Shown one piece after another: positions 17,610 through 25,579 of a stretch of DNA of 64,000 bases (its first letter is position 1; every line of letters begins with the position of its first letter). The notes under the pieces are model-generated. The model saw nothing but the letters and a program-made list of their open reading frames with translations. It did no database searches and was not told the DNA's origin. A program made the translations under genes and the position numbers. Source of the stretch: Anaerolineaceae bacterium (GTDB taxonomy: Bacteria; Chloroflexota; Anaerolineae; Anaerolineales; Anaerolineaceae); NCBI GenBank assembly GCA_003524305.1, contig DQHW01000024.1, positions 8,540 through 72,539 on the forward strand, given 5' to 3'.

Positions 17610-18236
17610 ATGACTCAATCTAAATCTTCGCTGTCAGCCGATATGCTGGCGAACGAAAAACAAGCTATTGCTCATCTGAAGGGTGGAAACCTTGCCGGTT
17701 TGACCGTGTTAGTGCAGATATGGCAGGTTAAGGCTGTTCATGCGGCGTTACTTATCGTGCGTGACCAGGGTACAGCGGAAGAAGTAGTGCAAGAGGCGTT
17801 TATGCAGGCTTATCGTAAAATCGACCAATTTGATGACCGCCGTCCGTTCGGGCCGTGGTTCATGCGCAGTATAATCCACTCGGCAATCAAAATCGCTGAC
17901 AAGCAAAAACGAGTTGAAGCGCTTGAAGAACCGCAGGATGGATCTCGCATCGCGGAATGGTTGATTGACCCCGGGTTTGCGCCGCATGAAATTGTTGAAA
18001 CCGCAGAGTTTCGTGAAGCGGTCTGGCAGGCACTGGCAAAGTTAACCCCCAACCAGCGCGCCGCGGTGGTGATGCGCTACTTTTTGGACGAGAGCGAAAG
18101 CGAAATGGTCAGCCACCTTAACCGTCCGCTCACCACGATCAAATGGTGGCTGCATTCTGCCAGACAGAAACTAAAGCTGAATCTGAGCACGCTGCATGAA
18201 ACTGAATCTGAAAGTCAGGAGGTTGGCCGTGAATAA
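17610..18236 (+). CDS. ECF-type RNA polymerase sigma factor
   Basis: 208 residues with sigma region 2 (about 30-100: GTAEEVVQEAFMQAYRKIDQFD and WFMRSIIHSAIK) and region 4 (about 140-195: LTPNQRAAVVMRYFLDESESEM...TIKWWLHSARQKL). Region 3 is missing, as expected for extracytoplasmic-function sigmas. The gene overlaps the next one by eight bases (GTGAATAA at 18229-18236), so the pair is translationally coupled. By context its activity is probably held by the membrane protein downstream. Target promoters are not evident in the window. Confidence 0.9.
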   Translation: MTQSKSSLSADMLANEKQAIAHLKGGNLAGLTVLVQIWQVKAVHAALLIVRDQGTAEEVVQEAFMQAYRKIDQFDDRRPFGPWFMRSIIHSAIKIADKQKRVEALEEPQDGSRIAEWLIDPGFAPHEIVETAEFREAVWQALAKLTPNQRAAVVMRYFLDESESEMVSHLNRPLTTIKWWLHSARQKLKLNLSTLHETESESQEVGRE

Positions 18237-19674
18237 AGATCAAATGCGTTCTGTGTTAAAAAACCTGACTGAAGAAAAAACGCCAGCCTCGCAGATCAAC
18301 CTGTTGTCAGCCGTCCAAGCCCGCATTCAGATGAGCCAATCGAATCAATCGAAAGGGATCATCATGAAAGATCAAAGCAAATCCAAATCTCGCAAGCTAA
18401 GACCAGCGTTCATTGTTGCTGCTATTGTGTTAATTGTTGTGGTGTTCTTCAGCTTACCTGAAGGGCGCACCCTGGCGCAGGAGATCATGCACTTCTTTAC
18501 CCGCGGCGAGACCAACGTCATGCCCGGTCCGACTGCCACACCGGTCAAATGGGTGGAACAAACCCCCGGTGTAGCCGCGCCAACTGCTACAACGATTGCT
18601 CCAAAAGAAACACCGATTACGTCGGATGTTGAGGTAGAATGTGGAACAGGTAATGATCCAAAATGCTCAATTGACAAGATTCGTGAATTGGTAGATTTTC
18701 CGGTCTTTGCACTGACTGATTTGCCTGAAGGTATGTATTTTGTCGGTGCGACTGGCAGAGAGGATTTTGTCGTCCTTAGTTATCGTTCTCCTGAGACTTA
18801 TACAGAATCTGGATGGTTAAATGGATTTTTGCTAATTCAGGAGGAACCCTATACTGGTGAACCAGATCAACTTAATACGAAACTGGGAGCTGATGCAGAT
18901 ATCCAGACAGTGCAAATAGGGAGTGTAATGGGTGATTATGTAAAAGGTACTTATGATGGCAACCAGAATCCGCCAAAATGGAATTCGGATACAGATTCTC
19001 AGACTCTGCGTTGGGTGGATCACGGCATCTTATTCACCATGTATATGATGGGGACATTGCCTGAATTAACTCGCGACGATCTGGCTGCCCTGGCTGCAAC
19101 TTTGACAGTTGGGCCGGTGGGTGAGAGCGGCATACCTGCGGTTGAATCCCCGACACCCACATCAGAACCTTTTGATATACGTGATGTATACCCATTATCA
19201 CTCGTTGAAGCAGAAGAACTGTCAGGTTTTACATTATTGACTCCATCAATCCTGCCTGAAACTCTGACATTCATCGGCGCAAACTTTGATGAAAAGACAC
19301 AAATCGTTACATTTTTTTATAAAACCAACGGTATGGAAACGGGGCTTGTGATAAGAGAACAACTTGTTCCGAAAGTGGGTGTTTGCGAAGTGTGCAGTTT
19401 CGTCCGTGGAAAATTTGTGTATGGTTCTGATGAAGATGTGGTATCAGAAGATGCGGCTATCGAGACCGTGCAAATCGGCAACCTCACCGGGCAATACCTG
19501 GTGGGCATCGGCTGGGTAAATGATACAAATGACATATCCGGTTGGAAGTGGGAATCTGAACCGTACCGAAAAAGAGTGCGTTTTCAAACGGGTGGATTGG
19601 GTGTTGAAGTTTGGGGAGAGGGATATAGCTGGTCACAGGAAGATTTGATCTCCATCGCGGCAAGTCTGAAGTAA
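18229..19674 (+). CDS. Membrane anti-sigma-like protein with two DUF4367-type domains
   Basis: The GTG at 18229 is chosen as start: AGGAGG lies at 18217-18222 inside the sigma gene, six bases before it; an in-frame ATG at 18196 lacks such a site. 481 residues: a short basic cytoplasmic part (1-58), one membrane helix (about 59-76), then a Pro/Thr linker (PTATPVKWVEQTP) and two homologous extracytoplasmic domains (about 140-300 and 320-481; LVDFPVFALTDLPEGM and ELSGFTLLTPSILPE mark the same point in each). DUF4367 is found in putative sigma regulators. The N-terminal part is too short for a classical zinc anti-sigma domain, so the mode of sigma binding is unclear. Overlap and order argue strongly for a sigma/anti-sigma pair. 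Confidence 0.8.
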   Translation: MNKDQMRSVLKNLTEEKTPASQINLLSAVQARIQMSQSNQSKGIIMKDQSKSKSRKLRPAFIVAAIVLIVVVFFSLPEGRTLAQEIMHFFTRGETNVMPGPTATPVKWVEQTPGVAAPTATTIAPKETPITSDVEVECGTGNDPKCSIDKIRELVDFPVFALTDLPEGMYFVGATGREDFVVLSYRSPETYTESGWLNGFLLIQEEPYTGEPDQLNTKLGADADIQTVQIGSVMGDYVKGTYDGNQNPPKWNSDTDSQTLRWVDHGILFTMYMMGTLPELTRDDLAALAATLTVGPVGESGIPAVESPTPTSEPFDIRDVYPLSLVEAEELSGFTLLTPSILPETLTFIGANFDEKTQIVTFFYKTNGMETGLVIREQLVPKVGVCEVCSFVRGKFVYGSDEDVVSEDAAIETVQIGNLTGQYLVGIGWVNDTNDISGWKWESEPYRKRVRFQTGGLGVEVWGEGYSWSQEDLISIAASLK

Positions 19675-19694
19675 GGATGGATCATCATTAACCC

Positions 19695-19726
19695 TAGACC
19701 CTCGCAGTTTGACCCGCGGGGGTCTA
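19695..19726 (+). terminator. Probable terminator after the anti-sigma-like gene
   Basis: TAGACCC (19695-19701) pairs with GGGTCTA (19720-19726) around an 18-base GC-rich loop that can add further pairs; followed by CTTTGTT. Only a weak T run. Confidence 0.5.
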
Positions 19727-19782
19727 CTTTGTTAAAATGCCATCTGGTATAATTTTCTGACCATCCCAACAGAGGAGCCCTC

Positions 19783-20028
19783 ATGAAAGACGAAATCATT
19801 CAAAAAACCGGCGCTTATATCGCTTCAACCATCCTCAAGCAGCCTAACCGAGTGATCAAAACAGATCAGCCTCTCATCTCAAGCGGATTGATTGACTCAT
19901 TCAGCCTGGTGGATCTGGCGCTTTTCGTGGAAGACACCTTCAACATCCATTTGGATGATTCTGAATTGAACAAAGATGTTTTCGACACCCTTGATCAATT
20001 GGCTGATCTGATAGCTTCCCGCGCTTAA
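19783..20028 (+). CDS. Acyl carrier protein
   Basis: 81 residues, ribosome-binding site AGAGGAG. The 4'-phosphopantetheine attachment motif is GLIDSF with Ser39, in the expected place, and the acidic recognition helix (VDLALFVEDTF) follows it. The housekeeping fatty-acid ACP usually has the DSLD form; here DSFS points to a dedicated carrier. The adenylating enzyme gene begins four bases after its stop, so the two form a loading pair: the ligase activates an acyl chain and passes it to this carrier. No polyketide or peptide synthase lies nearby. Confidence 0.9.
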   Translation: MKDEIIQKTGAYIASTILKQPNRVIKTDQPLISSGLIDSFSLVDLALFVEDTFNIHLDDSELNKDVFDTLDQLADLIASRA

Positions 20029-20032
20029 TTAA

Positions 20033-21712
20033 ATGACTACTTTTTCTGACTTGCTGCTCACTTCTTATCGTGATTGCCCGGATAAGGTTTCGCTGACCGT
20101 GCTGTTAGCCGGACGCGAAGATCAACCTGTGACTTACAGCCAATTGGTGGAAGGCGCTGCGGTCTGGGTTAACACCTATAAGCAGCAAGGGGTTCAACCC
20201 GGCGAAGTGGTGGTGCTCATCCTACAGCACGGACTGGAATTGATCTTCGCCTATTGGGGTGCCATTCTGCACGGCGCAATCCCCTCCATCATGCCTTTCC
20301 TGACCGAGAAACTGCAACCCGACCGCTACCGCGCGGATCTTTCCGCACTGGTGGGCATTACCCAGCCTGAGTGCATCGTTACTTACCGCGAGTTTGAAGC
20401 GGAGGTGCGCGCTGCATTGCCAGAGGCTTCTTCCGTGCGCAGGCTGATCGTTTCAGATGAATTAGTGCAACCAGAAAAACTTGATGTAAATACCTTCAAT
20501 GGGTTGCAGAGAACGGGAAAAGATATCGTTTTGTTACAACATTCATCCGGCACCACCGGTCTGCAAAAGGGCGTGGCCCTGGCGCACGGCGCGGTGCTTA
20601 ACCAGTTGGAAAGCTATTCTCAAGCGTTGAAAATCAGTGATAAAGATGTGATCGTGAGTTGGCTTCCGCTTTACCATGATATGGGGCTGATTGCCGGTTT
20701 TTTGATGCCTATCCTAAAACGAATTCCGCTGGTGCTGTTATCTCCTTTTGAGTGGGTGCGGTCCCCGGCGAAACTGATGCAGGCAGTCAGCAAATATCAG
20801 GGAACCCTCTCATGGCTGCCCAATTTTGCTTACAACTTTTGCGCCATGAAAACCCGTGACCGCGACCTTGAAGGGATTGATCTTTCTTCATGGCGGGTTG
20901 TTTCCAACTGCTCTGAGCCGATGCGCTACGAAAGCCATCGTGTTTTTCTTGAACGTTTTAAACCATATGGATTGCATGAATCCGCTTTATGCACCTGTTA
21001 TGCCATGGCCGAGAATGTTTTCGCTGTCACGCAGGGCGGCGTGGATGCAGAAGTGATGGTCGATGAAATTGACCGTGATGCCATGCAAAGCCAAAAGATG
21101 GCCGTGCCAGCCAATGATGATTCTCCTTCTATTAAAATGATGTCAACTGGCCGCCCCATCCGCAATGTGAAAGTGAAGATCGTGGATGAAGGTGGTCGTG
21201 ATCTACCTGATCGCCAGATTGGCGAAGTGATACTTCAATCTGACAGTATGCTGACCGAGTATTATCACCGTCCGGATGCCACTGAGAAGGCGCTTAAAGA
21301 GGGTTGGTTTTTCACCGGTGACTATGGCTACAAGGTGGGGGATGAAGTGTTTGTCGCCGGGCGCAAAAAGGAAATGATTATCGTGGCCGGCAAGAATGTG
21401 TATCCGATGGATCTTGAAGAACTGGCCATGGAAGTGCCGGGAGTGCATGCCGGCAGGGTGGTAGCTTTTGGTGTCTTCAATGAAACCACGGGTACTGAAG
21501 ACGTCATCCTCGTGGCCGAGGTGGATACAGCTGACCAGGATGAACGCGATGCCATTGGCGACGCCATCCGTCAGACCGTGACGCGAGGATCCGCGGTGGC
21601 GCTGCGTCATGTTTACCTGGTGGATGCCAAATGGTTGATCAAGACCAGCAGCGGCAAGAATGCCCGCACTGCCAATAAAGAAAAATACCTTAGAGAGACA
21701 ACACTCTCTTAG
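20033..21712 (+). CDS. Fatty-acyl-AMP ligase-like adenylate-forming enzyme
   Basis: 559 residues of the ANL superfamily. Seen motifs: P-loop QHSSGTTGLQKG (about 169-180), WLPLYHDMGLIAGF (characteristic of the FAAL branch), GRP-IRNVKVKIVDEG, the hinge WFFTGDYGYKVGDEVFVAGRKKEMI, and the C-terminal catalytic Lys in KTSSGKNART. FAALs make acyl-AMP and load it onto carrier proteins instead of CoA, which fits the ACP gene directly upstream. Product may be an acyl group for a lipid, lipopeptide or protein. The in-frame ATG at 20033 is only four bases after the ACP stop and lacks a separate strong ribosome-binding site, so coupling is likely. Confidence 0.87.
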   Translation: MTTFSDLLLTSYRDCPDKVSLTVLLAGREDQPVTYSQLVEGAAVWVNTYKQQGVQPGEVVVLILQHGLELIFAYWGAILHGAIPSIMPFLTEKLQPDRYRADLSALVGITQPECIVTYREFEAEVRAALPEASSVRRLIVSDELVQPEKLDVNTFNGLQRTGKDIVLLQHSSGTTGLQKGVALAHGAVLNQLESYSQALKISDKDVIVSWLPLYHDMGLIAGFLMPILKRIPLVLLSPFEWVRSPAKLMQAVSKYQGTLSWLPNFAYNFCAMKTRDRDLEGIDLSSWRVVSNCSEPMRYESHRVFLERFKPYGLHESALCTCYAMAENVFAVTQGGVDAEVMVDEIDRDAMQSQKMAVPANDDSPSIKMMSTGRPIRNVKVKIVDEGGRDLPDRQIGEVILQSDSMLTEYYHRPDATEKALKEGWFFTGDYGYKVGDEVFVAGRKKEMIIVAGKNVYPMDLEELAMEVPGVHAGRVVAFGVFNETTGTEDVILVAEVDTADQDERDAIGDAIRQTVTRGSAVALRHVYLVDAKWLIKTSSGKNARTANKEKYLRETTLS

Positions 21713-21894
21713 TCTTCTCTTTTCCTTAACGATATTCAAGCACGATTATGCAATTTCTTATATTCGCTCGACACAATCTTCACAACTTCTTCATAACTAT
21801 TTGATAAATTAGAGAGTGGAAGTTGGGAACAGGTGTTAAATTGCCAGAGCAACATCCAGTGTGAATGTTTTATTGGTGAAATGGAGGTTTTAAA

Positions 21895-22296
21895 ATGAAC
21901 AAAGCATTAAAGTGGATTTTGATTGGATTGGGAATTGCTCTCGTGGTATTTTTCGTCGCCATGGCTGCATTAAGAGGATTTGCCTTTAGACCGGCATTTA
22001 TGATGGGCAGCCGCGTGTCTGGTTTTCACTATCCCATTGGCGGTATGATGTTAGGCATGGGTCTTGTCATGCTCTTTAGAGTTTTGCTGGGCGCAACAGT
22101 CTTGGGATTTGCGGTTTTTGGTGTGATCGCTTTATTCCGAAACCATAAAAGTATTCCGACCAACCAGGTGAACTCTACTGCTCCTCAGGTTCAAGCAGCT
22201 GCAGAAAAAGTTGAACCACAAAGGACATGTGATAAGTGTTCACAACCGCTTCAATCTGATTGGAAAAACTGTCCATATTGCGGCAAAAAACAATAA
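21895..22296 (+). CDS. Small membrane protein with C-terminal zinc ribbon
   Basis: 133 residues with ribosome-binding site GGAGG. Two membrane helices (about 8-28 and 50-82), the first followed by a Gly/Met-rich loop, then a cytoplasmic tail ending in CDKCSQPLQSDWKNCPYCGKK, a four-cysteine zinc ribbon. Related small proteins with shuffled zinc ribbon and helices are frequent in Chloroflexota. No known function. Stand-alone gene ending at a clear hairpin. Confidence 0.7.
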   Translation: MNKALKWILIGLGIALVVFFVAMAALRGFAFRPAFMMGSRVSGFHYPIGGMMLGMGLVMLFRVLLGATVLGFAVFGVIALFRNHKSIPTNQVNSTAPQVQAAAEKVEPQRTCDKCSQPLQSDWKNCPYCGKKQ

Positions 22297-22342
22297 CTTG
22301 CAGAAGTGGTTCTCCTGGAATTCCATTGAGTTTTATTTCTTG

Positions 22343-22378
22343 AAGAAATCAAGCATAGTAACTTATGCTTGATTTCTT
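22343..22378 (+). terminator. Strong hairpin, probable terminator
   Basis: A perfect 15-base stem (22343-22357 with 22364-22378, core ATCAAGCATA/TATGCTTGAT) and a 6-base loop after the zinc-ribbon gene. The right arm ends in TTCTTTA. The following 200 bases up to the GGDEF gene are AT-rich and show no other feature. Confidence 0.7.
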
Positions 22379-22592
22379 TACTAGTTAACAATAATTTCCA
22401 TAAAAATAGCCTTTTTAATGAAAAACATGCATAATTTTTGGGTTATTTTCAATAATAATTTACGATGCCTTTATATCTAAATCAATAAAGGCATCTATAA
22501 TTGAATTGCAAGGTGAAATTACTGGTATATTTTTTAGAGATTGATCCTTCATTTATGAAGTGATGCTAAAATCTCAATAAGGCAGCCTTTGT

Positions 22593-23609
22593 ATGATCGA
22601 AGAGAAAAGTAAAGAAGCCAGAACTGAATATGCTTCGGCCGAGAGAATGGATCGAGAAGCTTTACTCCATCAGTATCTTCTTTGGACTGGGCAGATTTCT
22701 ACCATTCTTATCAGCAATTCCATCCCGGGATTAATCCTGATCTTAAATGAATGCCGCCAAATCGTTTATTCCAATGATCGATTTATGGAGCTTGGAAATT
22801 ACACTTCATATGAAGATTATTTAGGCCTAAGACCTGGTGAGCTTATAAATTGTACTCATGCTTTTGAGACAGATTCAGGTTGTGGCACGACTCGTTTTTG
22901 TGCGACTTGTGGTGCTGTGAATGCAATATTAAACAGCCTCAACGGGATAAAGGATGTTCAGGAGTGCCTTATTGAACGGGGAAATGGAGCCTTACCGTTG
23001 AATTTTAGGGTATGGACAACACCTGTAGAAATAGGTCTTGAAAAATTCATAATTTTCACTGTACAGGATATTTCACTTGAAAAGGAAAATTCTAGACTAT
23101 TGGAACAAGTTCAAAGATTAGCTATCATGGATCCGCTTACTGAAATTTATAACCGCAGAGTTTTCTTCGATGTTGCCAATCGAGAAATTGTCCGTTCCAT
23201 CCGATACCATAATCCGTTTTCGGTTGTGATGATCGACCTTGATCGTCTCAAACAGGTCAACGACAATTACGGACATCCTGCTGGAGACGCTATTCTCAAA
23301 GAGGCTGTCAAGGTTATTAGAGCTAACTTGCGAGAAATTGATACTTTTGCGCGTTACGGAGGTGATGAGTTTATCCTCTTATTGCCTGAAACTGGATTGG
23401 TTGGTGGAAAAAAAGTCGCGAATCGAATCATGGCTTCTGGAGATGCAACCATCTATACATTTAAAGATTTCGAGATCCCTGTCGCTTTTTCTGCAGGTGT
23501 GGCTGAGTTCGAGTTTGATGGTGATCATGATATTGACGATGTTATTGCGCGTGCTGATAAAGAATTGTATCTCGTTAAAAATCAAAGAAAACAAATCCAA
23601 TTGGATTAA
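22593..23609 (+). CDS. Diguanylate cyclase with Cys-rich PAS domain
   Basis: 338 residues. A PAS-like domain (about 40-165) contains Cys87, His89, Cys97, Cys103 and Cys106 in the pattern NCTHA...GCGTTRFCATCGA; such a cluster in a PAS fold suggests bound metal, iron-sulfur or redox-active thiols. A coiled linker (LEKENSRLLEQVQRL) joins a GGDEF domain with an intact active site (GGDEF 256-260) and an RxxD inhibitory site five residues before it (247-250). It should make cyclic di-GMP in answer to redox or gas signals, with product feedback. The bacteriohemerythrin gene begins 37 bases downstream, which supports oxygen or NO as the input; that is inference. Confidence 0.88.
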   Translation: MIEEKSKEARTEYASAERMDREALLHQYLLWTGQISTILISNSIPGLILILNECRQIVYSNDRFMELGNYTSYEDYLGLRPGELINCTHAFETDSGCGTTRFCATCGAVNAILNSLNGIKDVQECLIERGNGALPLNFRVWTTPVEIGLEKFIIFTVQDISLEKENSRLLEQVQRLAIMDPLTEIYNRRVFFDVANREIVRSIRYHNPFSVVMIDLDRLKQVNDNYGHPAGDAILKEAVKVIRANLREIDTFARYGGDEFILLLPETGLVGGKKVANRIMASGDATIYTFKDFEIPVAFSAGVAEFEFDGDHDIDDVIARADKELYLVKNQRKQIQLD

Positions 23610-23646
23610 CAAATTTTATTATTATACTTAGCTCAGGAGAGAATCA

Positions 23647-24039
23647 ATGGCTTTTTATAGCTGGAAACAAGAATACTCTGTTGGTAACGACCTCATGGAT
23701 AAGCAACATCAAGTATTAATTGAAATGATCAACAAGCTGCACGATGCCATGAAGATAGGCAAGGGAAGTGTAGAAGCAGGGCATATTGTTATTGAAATGA
23801 TCGATTATTCTGTAATGCATTTTTCTATGGAAGAAGAGTTGATGAAAAAGTTTGGCTATACTGGGCTATCTGATCATAAAATTGAACATAAAGCCTTTAT
23901 GATCAAAGTGGATGAGTTTCGAAATAAGATAAATACAGGGTCGTTCACACTAAGTATGGAGGTTGCCAATTTTTTAAAAGATTGGTTGACTAATCATATT
24001 CTTGTAAACGATAAGGCTTATTCAAAGGTTTTAAAGTAA
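23647..24039 (+). CDS. Bacteriohemerythrin
   Basis: 130 residues, ribosome-binding site AGGAGA. All ligands of the oxo-bridged diiron site are visible: His21 (DKQH), His58 and Glu62 (HFSMEE), His77 and His81 (DHKIEH), His117 and Asp122 (NHILVND). Length is that of a single-domain protein. It binds oxygen, or possibly NO, for storage, scavenging or delivery to a sensor. Close spacing after the diguanylate cyclase suggests one operon; the strong terminator at 24190 ends it. Confidence 0.93.
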   Translation: MAFYSWKQEYSVGNDLMDKQHQVLIEMINKLHDAMKIGKGSVEAGHIVIEMIDYSVMHFSMEEELMKKFGYTGLSDHKIEHKAFMIKVDEFRNKINTGSFTLSMEVANFLKDWLTNHILVNDKAYSKVLK

Positions 24040-24189
24040 TTGAAGACAACCCATAACTGAATATGTGGCATTGATTTAAAAATCACAAGAAATTTTCGAT
24101 AGTATTTGCAGTTAGCTTTAATTTTCCTAAAAGATTAGAGAATAATCACAATCTGATCACCGATATCAATTGTTATATGATATGAAAAA

Positions 24190-24229
24190 TTAGAACCGGC
24201 TGATTTTTTTCAGCCGGTTCTAATTGTTA
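24190..24229 (+). terminator. Intrinsic terminator after hemerythrin
   Basis: A perfect 14-base stem (24190-24203 with 24210-24223, core GAACCGGCTGA) with a six-T loop, followed by TTGTTAT. Confidence 0.85.
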
Positions 24230-24297
24230 TTTGCATACCAATCAGGTTGCTCTTATAATCGTTTAATAACCAAATTCCAAACAGGAGACAACACTTC

Positions 24298-25404
24298 ATG
24301 GCCGATCAACGTATTGAAAAGCTGGCAGATTTAATGGTCAATTACTCGTTGGGTATCAAACCGAATGATAAAGTATTAATTCGTGCGCATACTGTTGCTG
24401 AACCTTTGATTAAAGAAATTAATAAAAAAGTTCTCAAAGCAGGCGGACACCCATTTTTACTGCTGGAGTTCCCAGGGATTGAAGGCGACCTGGTTAGGTA
24501 TGGCAATGATGATCAGATCGAATATATTCATGAACCGATGAAGGTGCTTTATGGCACATACGACTGTCTTATCCGCATTTTGGCGGATGATAATACCCGC
24601 GCTTTGGCTAATGTAGACTCAGACAAGATGACCCAATTTGCCAAATCTCGCGGTCCGCTCATGAAGACCTATATGGATCGAGCCGCAAGTGGAGATTTAC
24701 GTTGGGTGTTGACTGCATTTCCGACTAAGGCGTTCGCGCAGGACGCAGACATGAGCCTTGAAGAGTACGAAGATTTTGTCTATGGCGCTTGCATGCCCGA
24801 TCAAAACGATCCTGTAGGGTATTGGAAGCGTTTCTCAGAGAAACAATCACGATTGGTCAACTGGTTGAAGGGCAAGAAAAACGTGCATTTGATCAGCAAA
24901 GACACTGATTTGCGTTTAAGTATTGAAGGCCGCACTTTCATCAATTGTGATGCCAGGGTGAATGTACCAGACGGCGAGATCTTTACCGGCCCTGTGGAAG
25001 ACAGCATGGAAGGCCACGTCAGCTTTTCTTATCCGACAATTTACAGCACCCGAGAAGTCAACGGCGTACAGCTAGATTTTAAAAAGGGCAAAGTAGTTAA
25101 AGCATCCGCCTCAAAGAATGAAGATTTTTTACTGAAAACGCTGGATACCGACGAAGGCAGCCGTTACGTGGGTGAATTTGCGATTGGCACGAACGAGGGC
25201 ATCCAAAAATTTACCGGGCAGATCCTGTTTGATGAAAAAATTGGCGGCTCCTTCCATATGGCGCTCGGCAAGGGCTATCCAGAATCAGGCAGCAAGGCGA
25301 ACTCAGCCATTCATTGGGATATGATCTGCGATATGCGCGACGGCCAAATCTGGGTGGATGACATGTTGTTCTACGAGAATGGCAAGTTCATGGTGGAAGG
25401 ATAA
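24298..25404 (+). CDS. M29-family aminopeptidase (AmpS/AmpT-like)
   Basis: 368 residues, ribosome-binding site AGGAGA. The family's N-terminal MADQRIEKLADLMVNYSLGIKPNDKVLI and the C-terminal metal-site blocks are present: NVPDGEIFTGPVE, EFAIGTNEG, GSFHMALGKGYPE and SAIHWDMICDM, which supply Glu, His and Asp ligands for two metal ions. Family members remove N-terminal residues from peptides in the cytoplasm. Full length. Flanked by its own terminator; apparently single. Confidence 0.92.
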   Translation: MADQRIEKLADLMVNYSLGIKPNDKVLIRAHTVAEPLIKEINKKVLKAGGHPFLLLEFPGIEGDLVRYGNDDQIEYIHEPMKVLYGTYDCLIRILADDNTRALANVDSDKMTQFAKSRGPLMKTYMDRAASGDLRWVLTAFPTKAFAQDADMSLEEYEDFVYGACMPDQNDPVGYWKRFSEKQSRLVNWLKGKKNVHLISKDTDLRLSIEGRTFINCDARVNVPDGEIFTGPVEDSMEGHVSFSYPTIYSTREVNGVQLDFKKGKVVKASASKNEDFLLKTLDTDEGSRYVGEFAIGTNEGIQKFTGQILFDEKIGGSFHMALGKGYPESGSKANSAIHWDMICDMRDGQIWVDDMLFYENGKFMVEG

Positions 25405-25509
25405 TTCGATAGAATTCGACGAAGCTTGTGATTCTAATAAGGAAAGTGTTTTATAAATTCCTTATATCCTTTTTACAGCCTTTTCTGAAGATTCATTTAT
25501 AATTACAAA

Positions 25510-25547
25510 AATGATTGTCATTAACAGTGGTGATAATCATTTTTTTG
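25510..25547 (+). terminator. Intrinsic terminator after the M29 peptidase gene
   Basis: An 11-base stem (25510-25520 with 25531-25541, one G-T pair), a 10-base loop and a run of seven T directly after the arm. Confidence 0.85.
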
Positions 25548-25579
25548 CGTTTTCATTAAAATTTTATTGGAGCCACTGA

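Noticed and set aside
21203..21739. 178-residue minus-strand frame opposite the acyl-AMP ligase
   Set aside because: His-rich shadow of conserved ligase motifs; no independent support.
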